Under the pieces are notes generated by a model. That model saw only the letters and a list, made by a program, of their open reading frames with translations. It searched no databases and had not been told where the DNA came from. Of a DNA stretch of 5,483 nucleotides, positions 1-5,483 are shown piece after piece. Both the position numbers and the translations under genes were made by a program. The stretch is taken from positions 1 to 5,483 of the forward strand of contig JAGYHM010000083.1 of assembly GCA_018457305.1 (NCBI GenBank), read 5' to 3'. The number at the start of each line of letters is the position of its first letter. Within the stretch, counting starts at the first letter, position 1. The stretch is from Fusobacterium sp. Lineage in GTDB: Bacteria > Fusobacteriota > Fusobacteriia > Fusobacteriales > Fusobacteriaceae.

Positions 1-1567
1 GAATTGTATCTAAATATTCTTTTTTTATTTTTTCTTTTACATTTGTCTTAAAAAATAAATTATCATCATTTATAACTTTTTCAAAAATATTTGAAATGTC
101 AGATTTTATTTCAAGTCTTCTTGTAGAAGTATTATAGCTATAATCTATATTCCCTGTTTTTAACTCTGTCAATATAGATGCTAATAACTCATCTACTAAA
201 ACTTCTCCTGTACTTATATCTGAAACTATTTTTTCAGGATTTAATTTAATATCTTTTATTTCTAAATTCCCTTTTATTGAAAGTTTTTCAGGATTTATCA
301 ACAAGCTTTGGAAAAAAGCTGCTTTTCCAGAATTGAAAATTTTATCATTAAAATCTATTAAATTTGCTTCTGGTACTTCGGTATTTGCTAGTAAAAAATC
401 TGAATTCAAGTTAATAAACCCTTCTATTTTACCTATGGTTTCTCCTTTTTCACCAAAAAGTTTAAACGGAATATTTTTAATATTTTTTGAAATTCTTGAA
501 GAAATTTCATGTACTTCTCCATAAAAATTTATTCCATACATATTTGAATTTATGCTTATATTTTCAAAATAAAGTTCCCAAATTTCTCCATCTTTTATTT
601 CTTTATCTCTCTTTTTTCTTTCATCTAATTCTTGGGTTAACTTATTATATCTCAAAAATATATCATATATTTTCTTTTCATATATTGTATTTAAATATAT
701 ATTTATATATGAATCTAAATCTGAAATAACAAAATGATTTTTATCTAAAAACTCCTTAACTACAATATCTAGCGTTTCTTTAAATTCATCATCTAACACA
801 AAGTTTTTAACTTTCTCTTTTAGTTTATCTGCATCAGCTTCTTCTAAAATTTTCTTAGTACTATTTTCTATATTTTTAAGTTCTGAAAAAATTGTAGATA
901 ACATATCTTTTTTTTCTGACTCTTTTATTTTTTCAATACTTGTTTTTAATTCATCTACAGCTAAAGAATTAAGTTTTTTTAAGTCGCTTTCTATTTCCTT
1001 AAACTTATCGTACTTTTCTTTTAGTCTTAAATCTATTTCTGCCTTATCTAAACCTATTTTTCCCAAGTATATATTTTTAAGTTCACTCACTACTTTATCT
1101 TTCTTTTGCTTTCTTTCTAAATCTGTAACTCTTTGCTCAAATAATTTAATTCCATCTTTATCTTTCAAACTAACTTTATTGCTTGAAGTATCTTTTTGCC
1201 CTTTATTTTCTTCTTTAACTTCTTCTTTTTTTATTTTATTTTTTTCATTAAATAGTAAAAATCCTTCTACTTCAGTATCTCTAAAAGTAATTTTCTTATT
1301 AAGGCTTTCCATTTTATAAAAACTTTTTAATTCATCCATTTTTATAAAAACTTCATCCTTATTTATATTGCTATTTATTTCTATATCTTTTAGAATTATA
1401 TAATTCTTTCTTAAAGATAAATCAACTTTTCCAATAGAAACTGGTGCATTATTAGCATCTGAAAGTTTTCTAACTAAAATTTCTCTCACTATAAAATTTT
1501 TAGCAAAATATAAAATAATTGCCAAAACAAGAACTATTCCCAACAAAAATAAAAATACTTTTTTCAT
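1..1567 (-). CDS. AsmA-like membrane-anchored protein, TIGR03545-like (partial, 3' end outside window)
   Basis: The minus strand reads open from ATG at 1567 to the window edge, giving 522 residues with no stop. Residues about 4-22 form one hydrophobic N-terminal membrane anchor with a short Lys-Lys start (signal-anchor type). Next comes an AsmA-like segment, APVSIGKVDLSL at 41-52 followed by an amphipathic beta-rich stretch to about 106, which resembles the 'K-V-x-I-x-x-V-x-L-S-L' opening of AsmA-superfamily proteins. Residues about 110-325 are highly charged Lys/Glu-rich helix with coiled-coil character. From W330 the sequence returns to beta-rich repeats (ISINSNMYGINFYGEV, 337-352; IKGNLEIKDI, 431-440). 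This order (anchor, AsmA-like start, long coiled coil, then a W-x-x-x-F-E-N-I beta region) matches my memory of the uncharacterised TIGR03545 family of outer-membrane bacteria. The family name is tentative; AsmA-like is safer. It probably sits in the inner membrane with its bulk in the periplasm. It is the second gene of an operon with the S4 protein upstream. Confidence 0.72.
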   Translation of the reverse strand, partial: MKKVFLFLLGIVLVLAIILYFAKNFIVREILVRKLSDANNAPVSIGKVDLSLRKNYIILKDIEINSNINKDEVFIKMDELKSFYKMESLNKKITFRDTEVEGFLLFNEKNKIKKEEVKEENKGQKDTSSNKVSLKDKDGIKLFEQRVTDLERKQKKDKVVSELKNIYLGKIGLDKAEIDLRLKEKYDKFKEIESDLKKLNSLAVDELKTSIEKIKESEKKDMLSTIFSELKNIENSTKKILEEADADKLKEKVKNFVLDDEFKETLDIVVKEFLDKNHFVISDLDSYINIYLNTIYEKKIYDIFLRYNKLTQELDERKKRDKEIKDGEIWELYFENISINSNMYGINFYGEVHEISSRISKNIKNIPFKLFGEKGETIGKIEGFINLNSDFLLANTEVPEANLIDFNDKIFNSGKAAFFQSLLINPEKLSIKGNLEIKDIKLNPEKIVSDISTGEVLVDELLASILTELKTGNIDYSYNTSTRRLEIKSDISNIFEKVINDDNLFFKTNVKEKIKKEYLDTI

Positions 1568-1572
1568 ACTTA

Positions 1573-1578
1573 CCACCT
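1573..1578 (-). promoter_or_regulatory. Ribosome binding site of the AsmA-like gene, overlapping the upstream stop codon
   Basis: On the minus strand AGGTGG lies 5 nt before the ATG at 1567. Its first two bases are the last two of the TAG stop codon (1579-1577) of the S4 gene. The 9-nt gap between the genes and the overlapping signal suggest translational coupling. This also fixes the start of the downstream gene. Confidence 0.65.
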
Positions 1579-2311
1579 AAATATATTTTTTTATTATAAT
1601 CTTTAATTTAGACTTTTTACTAAGTCCTTTTTTTTCACCTATTTTATATTTTCCATACTTTCGTATGCTTATAATATCTTCTTCTTTTAATTTAAAATTT
1701 TTCTCACGACACAGTTCATAATTAACTTGAACATTGCCTTCCTCTATGTAAGAAACTGCGAAATTTCTTGATAAATTTGTAACAGCTGAAATGAAACTAT
1801 CTAATCTAAGAGAATTTATTGTTATATTTAAATCCTGAAATTCAATATCTGGAACTTCTTCTTCGTCTATTTCAATTATTTCTACTGGACAATAATTTAC
1901 TTGAGTTAAATTTTCTTTTAAAAAAATAAACATATTTTCTCTTATTATACCATAACATACATTATTTTTTACAATTAAATCTCCTAAAACTTCTCTTTTT
2001 ATTCCAAATGATAATATAGTTCCTAAATAATGTTTATGTTCTAAAGTTTTAAATTTAGATTTATTTAAAATTTTAAAAAATTTAACTGGAAATTCTAAAT
2101 CTAAATTATTTTCTGCTAAAAAATTTAGTGGCGAAATTGCCAATATATTTTTTTCTGCTTCATCATTTATTCCTTTATAATAAAAATCAAAATTATTTTT
2201 ATTATTTGAATTTATTATTTTTTTTATTTGAGAAATAGAGTAAAAATTATCTGTATATATTATTTTATTTATTTTTTCACATAGTTTCATAGAGTTTTCT
2301 ATTTTTTCCAT
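1577..2311 (-). CDS. ylmH: YlmH-family S4-domain RNA-binding protein
   Basis: The product has 244 residues, close to the roughly 255-260 of Bacillus YlmH. Two family signatures are visible. The central block at residues 90-111 (LEHKHYLGTILSFGIKREVL, then GD) corresponds to the conserved 'HRDfLGalLgLGIkRekiGD' region. The C-terminal S4 RNA-binding domain spans about 169-222, with R169-L-D171, S181-R182, EGNVQVN at 191-197 and DIISIRKYGKYKI at 212-224, and a basic Lys-rich tail follows. In B. subtilis, YlmH has been tied to ribosome-associated quality control on the 50S subunit (known for the family, not shown here). The protein is cytoplasmic. The ATG at 2311 is preferred because AGGA (complement at 2320-2323) lies 8 nt upstream; M8 (2290) is a weaker alternative. 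It is the first gene of the minus-strand operon, 9 nt from the AsmA-like gene, and is not in the cell-division cluster context seen in Firmicutes. Confidence 0.85.
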   Translation of the reverse strand: MEKIENSMKLCEKINKIIYTDNFYSISQIKKIINSNNKNNFDFYYKGINDEAEKNILAISPLNFLAENNLDLEFPVKFFKILNKSKFKTLEHKHYLGTILSFGIKREVLGDLIVKNNVCYGIIRENMFIFLKENLTQVNYCPVEIIEIDEEEVPDIEFQDLNITINSLRLDSFISAVTNLSRNFAVSYIEEGNVQVNYELCREKNFKLKEEDIISIRKYGKYKIGEKKGLSKKSKLKIIIKKYI

Positions 2312-2355
2312 TTATTTTATCCTAACTTTTTTCATTCTTTTAATTACTTTTGACT

Positions 2356-2364
2356 ATTATATCA
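2356..2364 (-). promoter_or_regulatory. Extended -10 promoter of the ylmH / AsmA-like operon
   Basis: The minus strand reads TGATATAAT, a perfect TGn-TATAAT extended -10 (hexamer 2361-2356). The best -35 at 16-18 nt spacing is poor (around TCGTTC, 2384-2379), as is often seen with extended -10 promoters. Transcription would start near 2349, giving a leader of about 38 nt before the ATG at 2311. Confidence 0.6.
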
Positions 2365-2452
2365 TACAGATATAAAAAGAACGATAATATTTTACTTTCT
2401 TAAATAAAAAAAGGCGACCGCGGAGCTAAAGCTCCTGCCGCCCTCTCTCGTG

Positions 2453-2474
2453 GGGGCTCCGCCTCCTACACCCC
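2453..2474 (+). repeat. Left copy of the inverted GC-rich core
   Basis: The segment starts GGGGCT and ends ACACCCC, and is followed at once by AAAAATTATTTTT. The reverse complement of 2695-2715 has the same start and end and the same A-then-T flank. The two align at about 18 of 22 positions with one gap. Confidence 0.55.
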
Positions 2475-2501
2475 AAAAATTATTTTTATTTTTAGTGCGA
2501 G

Positions 2502-2519
2502 GCGACGGCACGCCGTCGC
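2502..2519. repeat. Perfect GC hairpin
   Basis: GCGACGGC (2502-2509) is the exact reverse complement of 2512-2519, so an 8-bp palindrome is separated by 2 nt. As RNA this gives a stable 7-bp all but A/U-free stem with a CACG tetraloop. There is no T-run after it on either strand, so it is not a conventional intrinsic terminator. Confidence 0.6.
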
Positions 2520-2540
2520 AAACCAGCGAGCAGCGAAGCG

Positions 2541-2552
2541 GGCGAGCCAAAA
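2541..2552 (+). repeat. 12-bp direct repeat, copy 1
   Basis: GGCGAGCCAAAA closes the left GC-rich unit at the switch to AT-rich sequence. It is identical to 2747-2758. In both copies a GAGCAG tract lies upstream (2528-2533 and 2728-2733). Confidence 0.6.
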
Positions 2553-2583
2553 GTCAGATTATAATTTCCTTAAGTATAAAAAA

Positions 2584-2605
2584 AAGAAACTGCGTTCACT
2601 TTCTT
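2584..2605. repeat. AT-rich linker hairpin
   Basis: AAGAAA (2584-2589) pairs with TTTCTT (2600-2605). TG/CA pairs continue inside after one C-C mismatch, leaving a CGTT loop. It lies in the AT-rich linker between the two GC-rich units. Its role is unknown. Confidence 0.4.
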
Positions 2606-2694
2606 AGTTTTTCTTAAAGAACTTTGCCCTTTTAGAAAATCTTAGATGCTTAACGAAGTGGCAGAGTACACTCCCGCCCAAAAAAAAATTATTT

Positions 2695-2715
2695 GGGGTG
2701 TCGGAGCAAAGCCCC
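2695..2715 (-). repeat. Right, inverted copy of the GC-rich core
   Basis: This is the reverse-complement partner of 2453-2474. It also contains its own small stem, GTCGG (2700-2704) with CCGAC (2714-2718). Pairing between the two cores would enclose a loop of about 220 nt. Confidence 0.55.
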
Positions 2716-2746
2716 GACCATAAGGGTGAGCAGAGTGTCAGGTCGT

Positions 2747-2758
2747 GGCGAGCCAAAA
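2747..2758 (+). repeat. 12-bp direct repeat, copy 2
   Basis: GGCGAGCCAAAA ends the right GC-rich unit and marks the return to AT-rich sequence about 45 nt before the pssA -35 box. It is identical to 2541-2552. Confidence 0.6.
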
Positions 2759-2802
2759 AAATTAGCTTTAATCTTAAATTACTTATATTTATTTTTTTAT
2801 AC

Positions 2803-2832
2803 TTGAAAGCAATAGCAAATAAATGTTATAAT
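2803..2832 (+). promoter_or_regulatory. Promoter of the pssA-trkH operon
   Basis: TTGAAA (2803-2808, five of six consensus bases) and a perfect TATAAT (2827-2832) are 18 nt apart. TG at 2824-2825 makes this an extended -10 as well. The predicted start is near 2839, giving a leader of about 37 nt. GAGG at 2862-2865 is the ribosome binding site, 10 nt before the ATG at 2876. Confidence 0.75.
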
Positions 2833-2875
2833 GCAAAATAGATTTAAAAAATTAAAATAGTGAGGTTTAAAAATT

Positions 2876-3628
2876 ATGGTTAAGAAAAAATACATTGCTC
2901 CAAACCTTATAACTGCTGGAAATATGTTTTTAGGATATTTAAGTATAACGGAATCAATAAAAGGAAATTTCCCTACTGCAATTTGGTTCATAGTTTTGGC
3001 TATGATATGTGATGGTCTTGATGGAAAAACTGCAAGAAAATTAGATGCATTTAGTGAATTTGGAAAAGAATTTGATTCATTCTGTGATGCTGTTTCATTT
3101 GGATTAGCTCCATCAATGCTTGTATACTCAATTTTAATAGTTAAAAATCCTACAAGCCTTATAGTCCTTCCAGTTTCATTTATCTATGCACTATGTGGAG
3201 TAATGAGATTAGTAAAATTTAACATTGTGAATGTAGCATCTAGTGAAAAGGGAGATTTTAGTGGAATGCCTATCCCTAATGCTGCTGCCATGGTTATTTC
3301 TTACTATATGATTTGTGATACAATATTTAAAAATTTCAATATAGACCTATTTGAAACACATATTTTCATAGGAGTAACTGTAATTGCTGCCTCTTTAATG
3401 GTTAGTACAATTCCATTTAAAACTCCTGATAAAACTTTCAAATTTATTCCAAAAAAACTTATTGTTCCTACAATAATTATAATTATTTGTACATTAAAAT
3501 ACAGTATTTTTATAGGTTCGTTTTCTTATGTAATCTTAAATTTAATATCTTATATAAACAATAGATTTTCTTCTGAAGACAATAATGGAATAGAAGAATT
3601 TATTGAAGTTGTTGAAGAGGAAGAATAA
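2876..3628 (+). CDS. pssA: CDP-diacylglycerol--serine O-phosphatidyltransferase
   Basis: The enzyme condenses CDP-diacylglycerol with L-serine to give phosphatidylserine and CMP, the entry step to phosphatidylethanolamine. It is an integral membrane protein. The 250 residues contain the complete CDP-alcohol phosphatidyltransferase motif DGx2ARx8Gx3Dx3D: D49, G50, A53, R54, G63, D67, D71. The N-terminus (IAPNLITAGNMFLGYLS, 7-23) and FSGMPIPNAAAM (128-139) are typical of Bacillus-type PssA rather than the E. coli phospholipase-D type. Hydrophobic segments lie at about 15-23, 36-47, 80-108, 137-150, 163-180 and 194-226. Odd point: the C-terminus (233-250) is a strongly acidic tail ending in four Glu. 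The ATG is supported by GAGG and by the motif position near the N-terminus. It is first in an operon with trkH. No phosphatidylserine decarboxylase gene is in the window. Confidence 0.93.
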   Translation: MVKKKYIAPNLITAGNMFLGYLSITESIKGNFPTAIWFIVLAMICDGLDGKTARKLDAFSEFGKEFDSFCDAVSFGLAPSMLVYSILIVKNPTSLIVLPVSFIYALCGVMRLVKFNIVNVASSEKGDFSGMPIPNAAAMVISYYMICDTIFKNFNIDLFETHIFIGVTVIAASLMVSTIPFKTPDKTFKFIPKKLIVPTIIIIICTLKYSIFIGSFSYVILNLISYINNRFSSEDNNGIEEFIEVVEEEE

Positions 3629-3673
3629 AGATAAAGAATTAGAAAATAAATAAAATTAAAATAAATAATTTAA

Positions 3674-3681
3674 AAGGATGG
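3674..3681 (+). promoter_or_regulatory. Ribosome binding site that decides the trkH start
   Basis: AAGGATGG is a good match to AAGGAGG and lies 11 nt before the ATG at 3693. The upstream in-frame ATG at 3678 sits inside this signal with AGG touching it, leaving no usable spacing. The 3693 start is therefore preferred. Confidence 0.55.
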
Positions 3682-3692
3682 AAAAAAATAAA

Positions 3693-5144
3693 ATGAACTC
3701 TAAATATATTTTATACTTATTAACTAATATTTTTAAATATTTTGCTTACTCACTTGTAGTCCCTTTTGTAATTAGTTTATGCTATCAAGAAGGATTTAAG
3801 GTTTATACTTCATATCTTTTTTTGATGATACTGCTACTTATGGTAAGTTATTTTTCTTCTAAAGAATATCCAGAAGATCAAGAATTTTATATCAAAGATG
3901 CCTTCTTTGTTGTTGCTCTCACTTGGATTTTAATTCCATTTTTATCTGCTTTACCCTTTGTATTTAGTCAGCAAATACCAAATATAATAGATGCTTTTTT
4001 TGAAACAGTAAGTGGTTACACTACAACAGGGGCAAGTATTTTGGATGATGTTGAGGCATTAAGTAAGTCAATGGTATTTTGGAGAAGCTTTACTCACTTT
4101 ATCGGTGGATTAGGAGTTCTTGTATTCGTTTTGGCAATTCTGCCAAAGGGTAAAAATAAAGCTCTCTATCTTTTAAAAGCAGAAGTTCCAGGACCTACTG
4201 TTGGAAAAATTGCTGCAAAAGTTAGTTATAACTCAAAAATTTTAATTATAATTTATTGTGTTTTAACAGTAGTTATTGCTCTTTTACTTTGGTTAGGTGG
4301 AATGGATTTTTTAGATGCTTGGATTCATGCTTTTGGAACAGCAGGAACAGGAGGGTTTAGTTCTAAAAATTTAGGTATAGCTCACTATGATAGTTCATTT
4401 ATTGATTGGGTAGTTACTACTGGAATGATACTTTCTGGAATTAACTTTAACTTATTTTATTTAATAATTTTAGGGAATGTTAAACAAGTATTTAAGAGTG
4501 AAGAACTTCGTTATTATTTGTTATGTATAGCTTCTTGTATAGCCTTAATTTGTTGGGATGTTTCTCATTTATATACTTCTTTTTGGGATATGCTAAGAGA
4601 TGTTTCTTTCTCTGTTGCAACAATTATAACTTGTACAGGTTTTGCAATAGCTGACTTTGATACTTGGCCTGCCTTGTCTCATACAATAATTATAACTTTG
4701 ATGTTTATTGGTGGTTGTGCTGGTTCAACAGCAGGAGGTTTTAAATTTACAAGAGTTGTTTTAGCTATGAAGAAAATTTTTGCAGAATTTAAAAAAATTG
4801 GTCAACCTTCAAAAATTGTAAATATGAAACTTGATGGAAAGATTTTAGAGAAAGAAACTATAGATGGTGTTGGTACATATTTTATGATTTATACTTTCAC
4901 AGTTATTATTTTGATACTTTTAGTTGCACCAGACAGTGCTGATTTCTTAACAGCTTTATCTGCTGTTGCTACTACATTTAATAATGTTGGTGTTGGTTTA
5001 GGAGCTGTTGGACCTGGACATAGTTTTTCTAGTTTTACATATTTTAGTAAATTTGTATTTTCAATGGGAATGATTTTAGGTAGATTAGAAATTTTACCTC
5101 TACTTATTTTATTCTTACCTAGAACTTATAAAAAAATAAATTAA
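3693..5144 (+). CDS. trkH: TrkH-family potassium uptake channel subunit
   Basis: This is the membrane subunit of a Trk/Ktr potassium uptake system, a four-fold pseudo-symmetric channel. From the ATG at 3693 it has 483 residues (488 from the in-frame ATG at 3678), the usual TrkH size and longer than most KtrB. Two extra N-terminal membrane helices (about 6-28 and 40-55) also favour TrkH. The four selectivity-filter loops are all visible: TTTGAS (110-115), TAGTGGFS (216-223), TCTGFA (313-318) and NNVGVGLG (430-437), with filter glycines at about 113, 220, 316 and 433. CAGSTAGGFKFTR (342-354) matches the conserved gate-loop region, and GRLEILPL (463-470) the C-terminal signature. The fourth filter has Val where many TrkH proteins have Pro. 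It is 64 nt after pssA without a visible promoter, so is likely cotranscribed. The regulatory partner TrkA is not encoded next to it; a terminator follows. Confidence 0.92.
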   Translation: MNSKYILYLLTNIFKYFAYSLVVPFVISLCYQEGFKVYTSYLFLMILLLMVSYFSSKEYPEDQEFYIKDAFFVVALTWILIPFLSALPFVFSQQIPNIIDAFFETVSGYTTTGASILDDVEALSKSMVFWRSFTHFIGGLGVLVFVLAILPKGKNKALYLLKAEVPGPTVGKIAAKVSYNSKILIIIYCVLTVVIALLLWLGGMDFLDAWIHAFGTAGTGGFSSKNLGIAHYDSSFIDWVVTTGMILSGINFNLFYLIILGNVKQVFKSEELRYYLLCIASCIALICWDVSHLYTSFWDMLRDVSFSVATIITCTGFAIADFDTWPALSHTIIITLMFIGGCAGSTAGGFKFTRVVLAMKKIFAEFKKIGQPSKIVNMKLDGKILEKETIDGVGTYFMIYTFTVIILILLVAPDSADFLTALSAVATTFNNVGVGLGAVGPGHSFSSFTYFSKFVFSMGMILGRLEILPLLILFLPRTYKKIN

Positions 5145-5176
5145 ATATAAAATATTGAAAAATAAAATCGTATATT

Positions 5177-5222
5177 AACTGGTGTTGATAGATTCCTATT
5201 TAATCTTTAACATCAGTTTTTT
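5177..5222 (+). terminator. Intrinsic terminator of the pssA-trkH operon
   Basis: AACTGGTGTT (5177-5186) pairs with AACATCAGTT (5209-5218), 10 bp with one G-U. An inner AGATT/AATCT stem (5190-5194 with 5202-5206) and a 7-nt loop extend the hairpin. T5217-T5222 form the run. It begins 33 nt after the trkH stop. Confidence 0.85.
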
Positions 5223-5387
5223 AATTATCAAAATATATTCATCCAGTAAAATATTTTAAATAATAGATGTATCTAAAAAAATTTATTTGGGATATAATTT
5301 TAATTAAAAATAGACTTACTAATAAATCTAAATCTACTTATTTTTTATCATTCCCAGTTGCAATAGAGCTAACAAATTATCCTGAAT
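5223..5387. other. AT-rich intergenic spacer without a recognised feature
   Basis: This lies between the two facing terminators. A TATAAT at 5293-5298 lacks a -35 and has no gene after it. Short open frames are interrupted and do not resemble a known protein. Confidence 0.4.
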
Positions 5388-5417
5388 AAAAAAAATACAC
5401 TAGTCAAGCTAGTGTAT
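5388..5417 (-). terminator. Intrinsic terminator of the tRNA transcript
   Basis: ATACACTAG (5395-5403) and CTAGTGTAT (5409-5417) form a perfect 9-bp stem with a 5-nt loop. On the minus strand seven T's (complement of 5394-5388) follow directly. It starts 15 nt after the tRNA CCA end. Confidence 0.88.
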
Positions 5418-5432
5418 CAAATATTTTCTAAA

Positions 5433-5483
5433 TGGCGCTTCCTAATGGACTCGAACCATTGACGCTGCGGTTAACAGCCGCAT
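5433..5483 (-). tRNA. tRNA-Asn (GUU), 3' part only
   Basis: The right edge cuts the gene inside position 26, so the acceptor 5' strand and D-arm are outside. Visible on the minus strand are the anticodon stem TGCGG/CCGCA (5482-5478 with 5470-5466) and the loop CTGTTAA with anticodon GTT (5475-5473). The T-arm is AATGG-TTCGAGT-CCATT (5460-5444), followed by acceptor strand AGGAAGC, discriminator G and an encoded CCA ending at 5433. U33, the TTCGA T-loop and the GUU anticodon make asparagine clear. More tRNA genes may lie upstream, to the right. Confidence 0.93.

Larger units (their letters stand above)
2411..2758. repeat. Composite GC-rich intergenic repeat element
   Basis: This fills most of the 564-bp region between the divergent genes. 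By hand count 2411-2550 is about 61% G+C (2501-2550 about 72%) and 2661-2754 about 55%, against an AT-rich linker (about 2551-2660) and genes near 25-30%. No open frame here resembles a protein. The two GC-rich blocks are related in two ways. A core of about 22 nt at 2453-2474 recurs inverted at 2695-2715, and GGCGAGCCAAAA recurs directly at 2541-2552 and 2747-2758. Several hairpins lie inside. This is best read as a non-coding dispersed repeat, REP/BIME-like or a decayed non-autonomous mobile element. No terminal inverted repeat or target-site duplication that would identify a transposon could be made out. The orientation of the parent unit is unknown. Confidence 0.6.

Noticed and set aside
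333..729. Two plus-strand open frames (63 and 80 codons)
   Set aside because: They lie entirely opposite the long minus-strand AsmA-like gene, have low-complexity Phe/Leu/Ser products and no ribosome binding site. They are antisense shadows.
2411..2758. CRISPR array or insertion sequence
   Set aside because: There is no regular repeat-spacer pattern, no transposase frame, and no terminal inverted repeat with target duplication could be identified.
2797..2991. Minus-strand 64-codon frame
   Set aside because: It overlaps the pssA promoter and the conserved pssA start region on the opposite strand, and its product resembles nothing known.
3629..3692. Possible promoter between pssA and trkH (TAAAAT at 3651-3656 and 3657-3662)
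   Set aside because: There is no -35 box at suitable spacing, and such hexamers are expected by chance in A/T-only sequence. Cotranscription is simpler.
5334..5399. Short minus-strand frame ending QLGMIKNK, a possible gene remnant
   Set aside because: It is only about 21 codons between stops, overlaps the tRNA terminator and has no start or recognisable family. Such frames occur by chance.
5433..5483. tRNA 3' end as an integration site
   Set aside because: The sequence beyond the CCA end is a normal terminator followed by spacer. There is no integrase and no second copy of the tRNA 3' end in the window.

Overview
The window is very AT-rich and densely coded. The proteins combine an AsmA-like inner-membrane protein (typical of bacteria with an outer membrane), a YlmH-type S4 protein, a Bacillus-type phosphatidylserine synthase and a TrkH potassium channel subunit. 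Together with the strong A/T codon bias this points to a Fusobacterium-like organism. That assignment is an inference from composition and gene content; no species is claimed.

Layout. Positions 1-2311 hold a two-gene minus-strand operon. Its first gene is a YlmH-family S4 RNA-binding protein (1577-2311). The second is a long AsmA-like membrane-anchored protein that starts at 1567 and runs off the left edge. It is not closed in the window, but it reads open for 522 codons. A TGn-TATAAT extended -10 promoter lies just upstream of the operon. Positions 2312-2875 are a 564-bp divergent intergenic region. Its middle (about 2411-2758) is a composite GC-rich repeat element, roughly 55-70% GC in blocks, inside a genome of roughly 25-30% GC. 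On the plus strand, a strong promoter (2803-2832) drives pssA (2876-3628), followed 64 nt later by trkH (3693-5144). The pair has no internal terminator or promoter that I can see and ends at an intrinsic terminator (5177-5222). The right edge carries the 3' half of a minus-strand tRNA-Asn(GUU) with encoded CCA and its own intrinsic terminator (5388-5417).

How the genes relate. pssA makes phosphatidylserine, the precursor of phosphatidylethanolamine. The AsmA-like protein is of a type linked elsewhere to envelope phospholipid traffic, so the divergent arrangement has a possible membrane-lipid theme, but this is inference only. TrkH imports potassium and normally needs a cytoplasmic TrkA partner, which is not in the window. 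YlmH is a ribosome-associated RNA-binding protein with no obvious link to the others. The least explained part of the window is the GC-rich intergenic element. It combines an inverted GC-rich core, a 12-bp direct repeat and several hairpins, and is probably a dispersed non-coding repeat.
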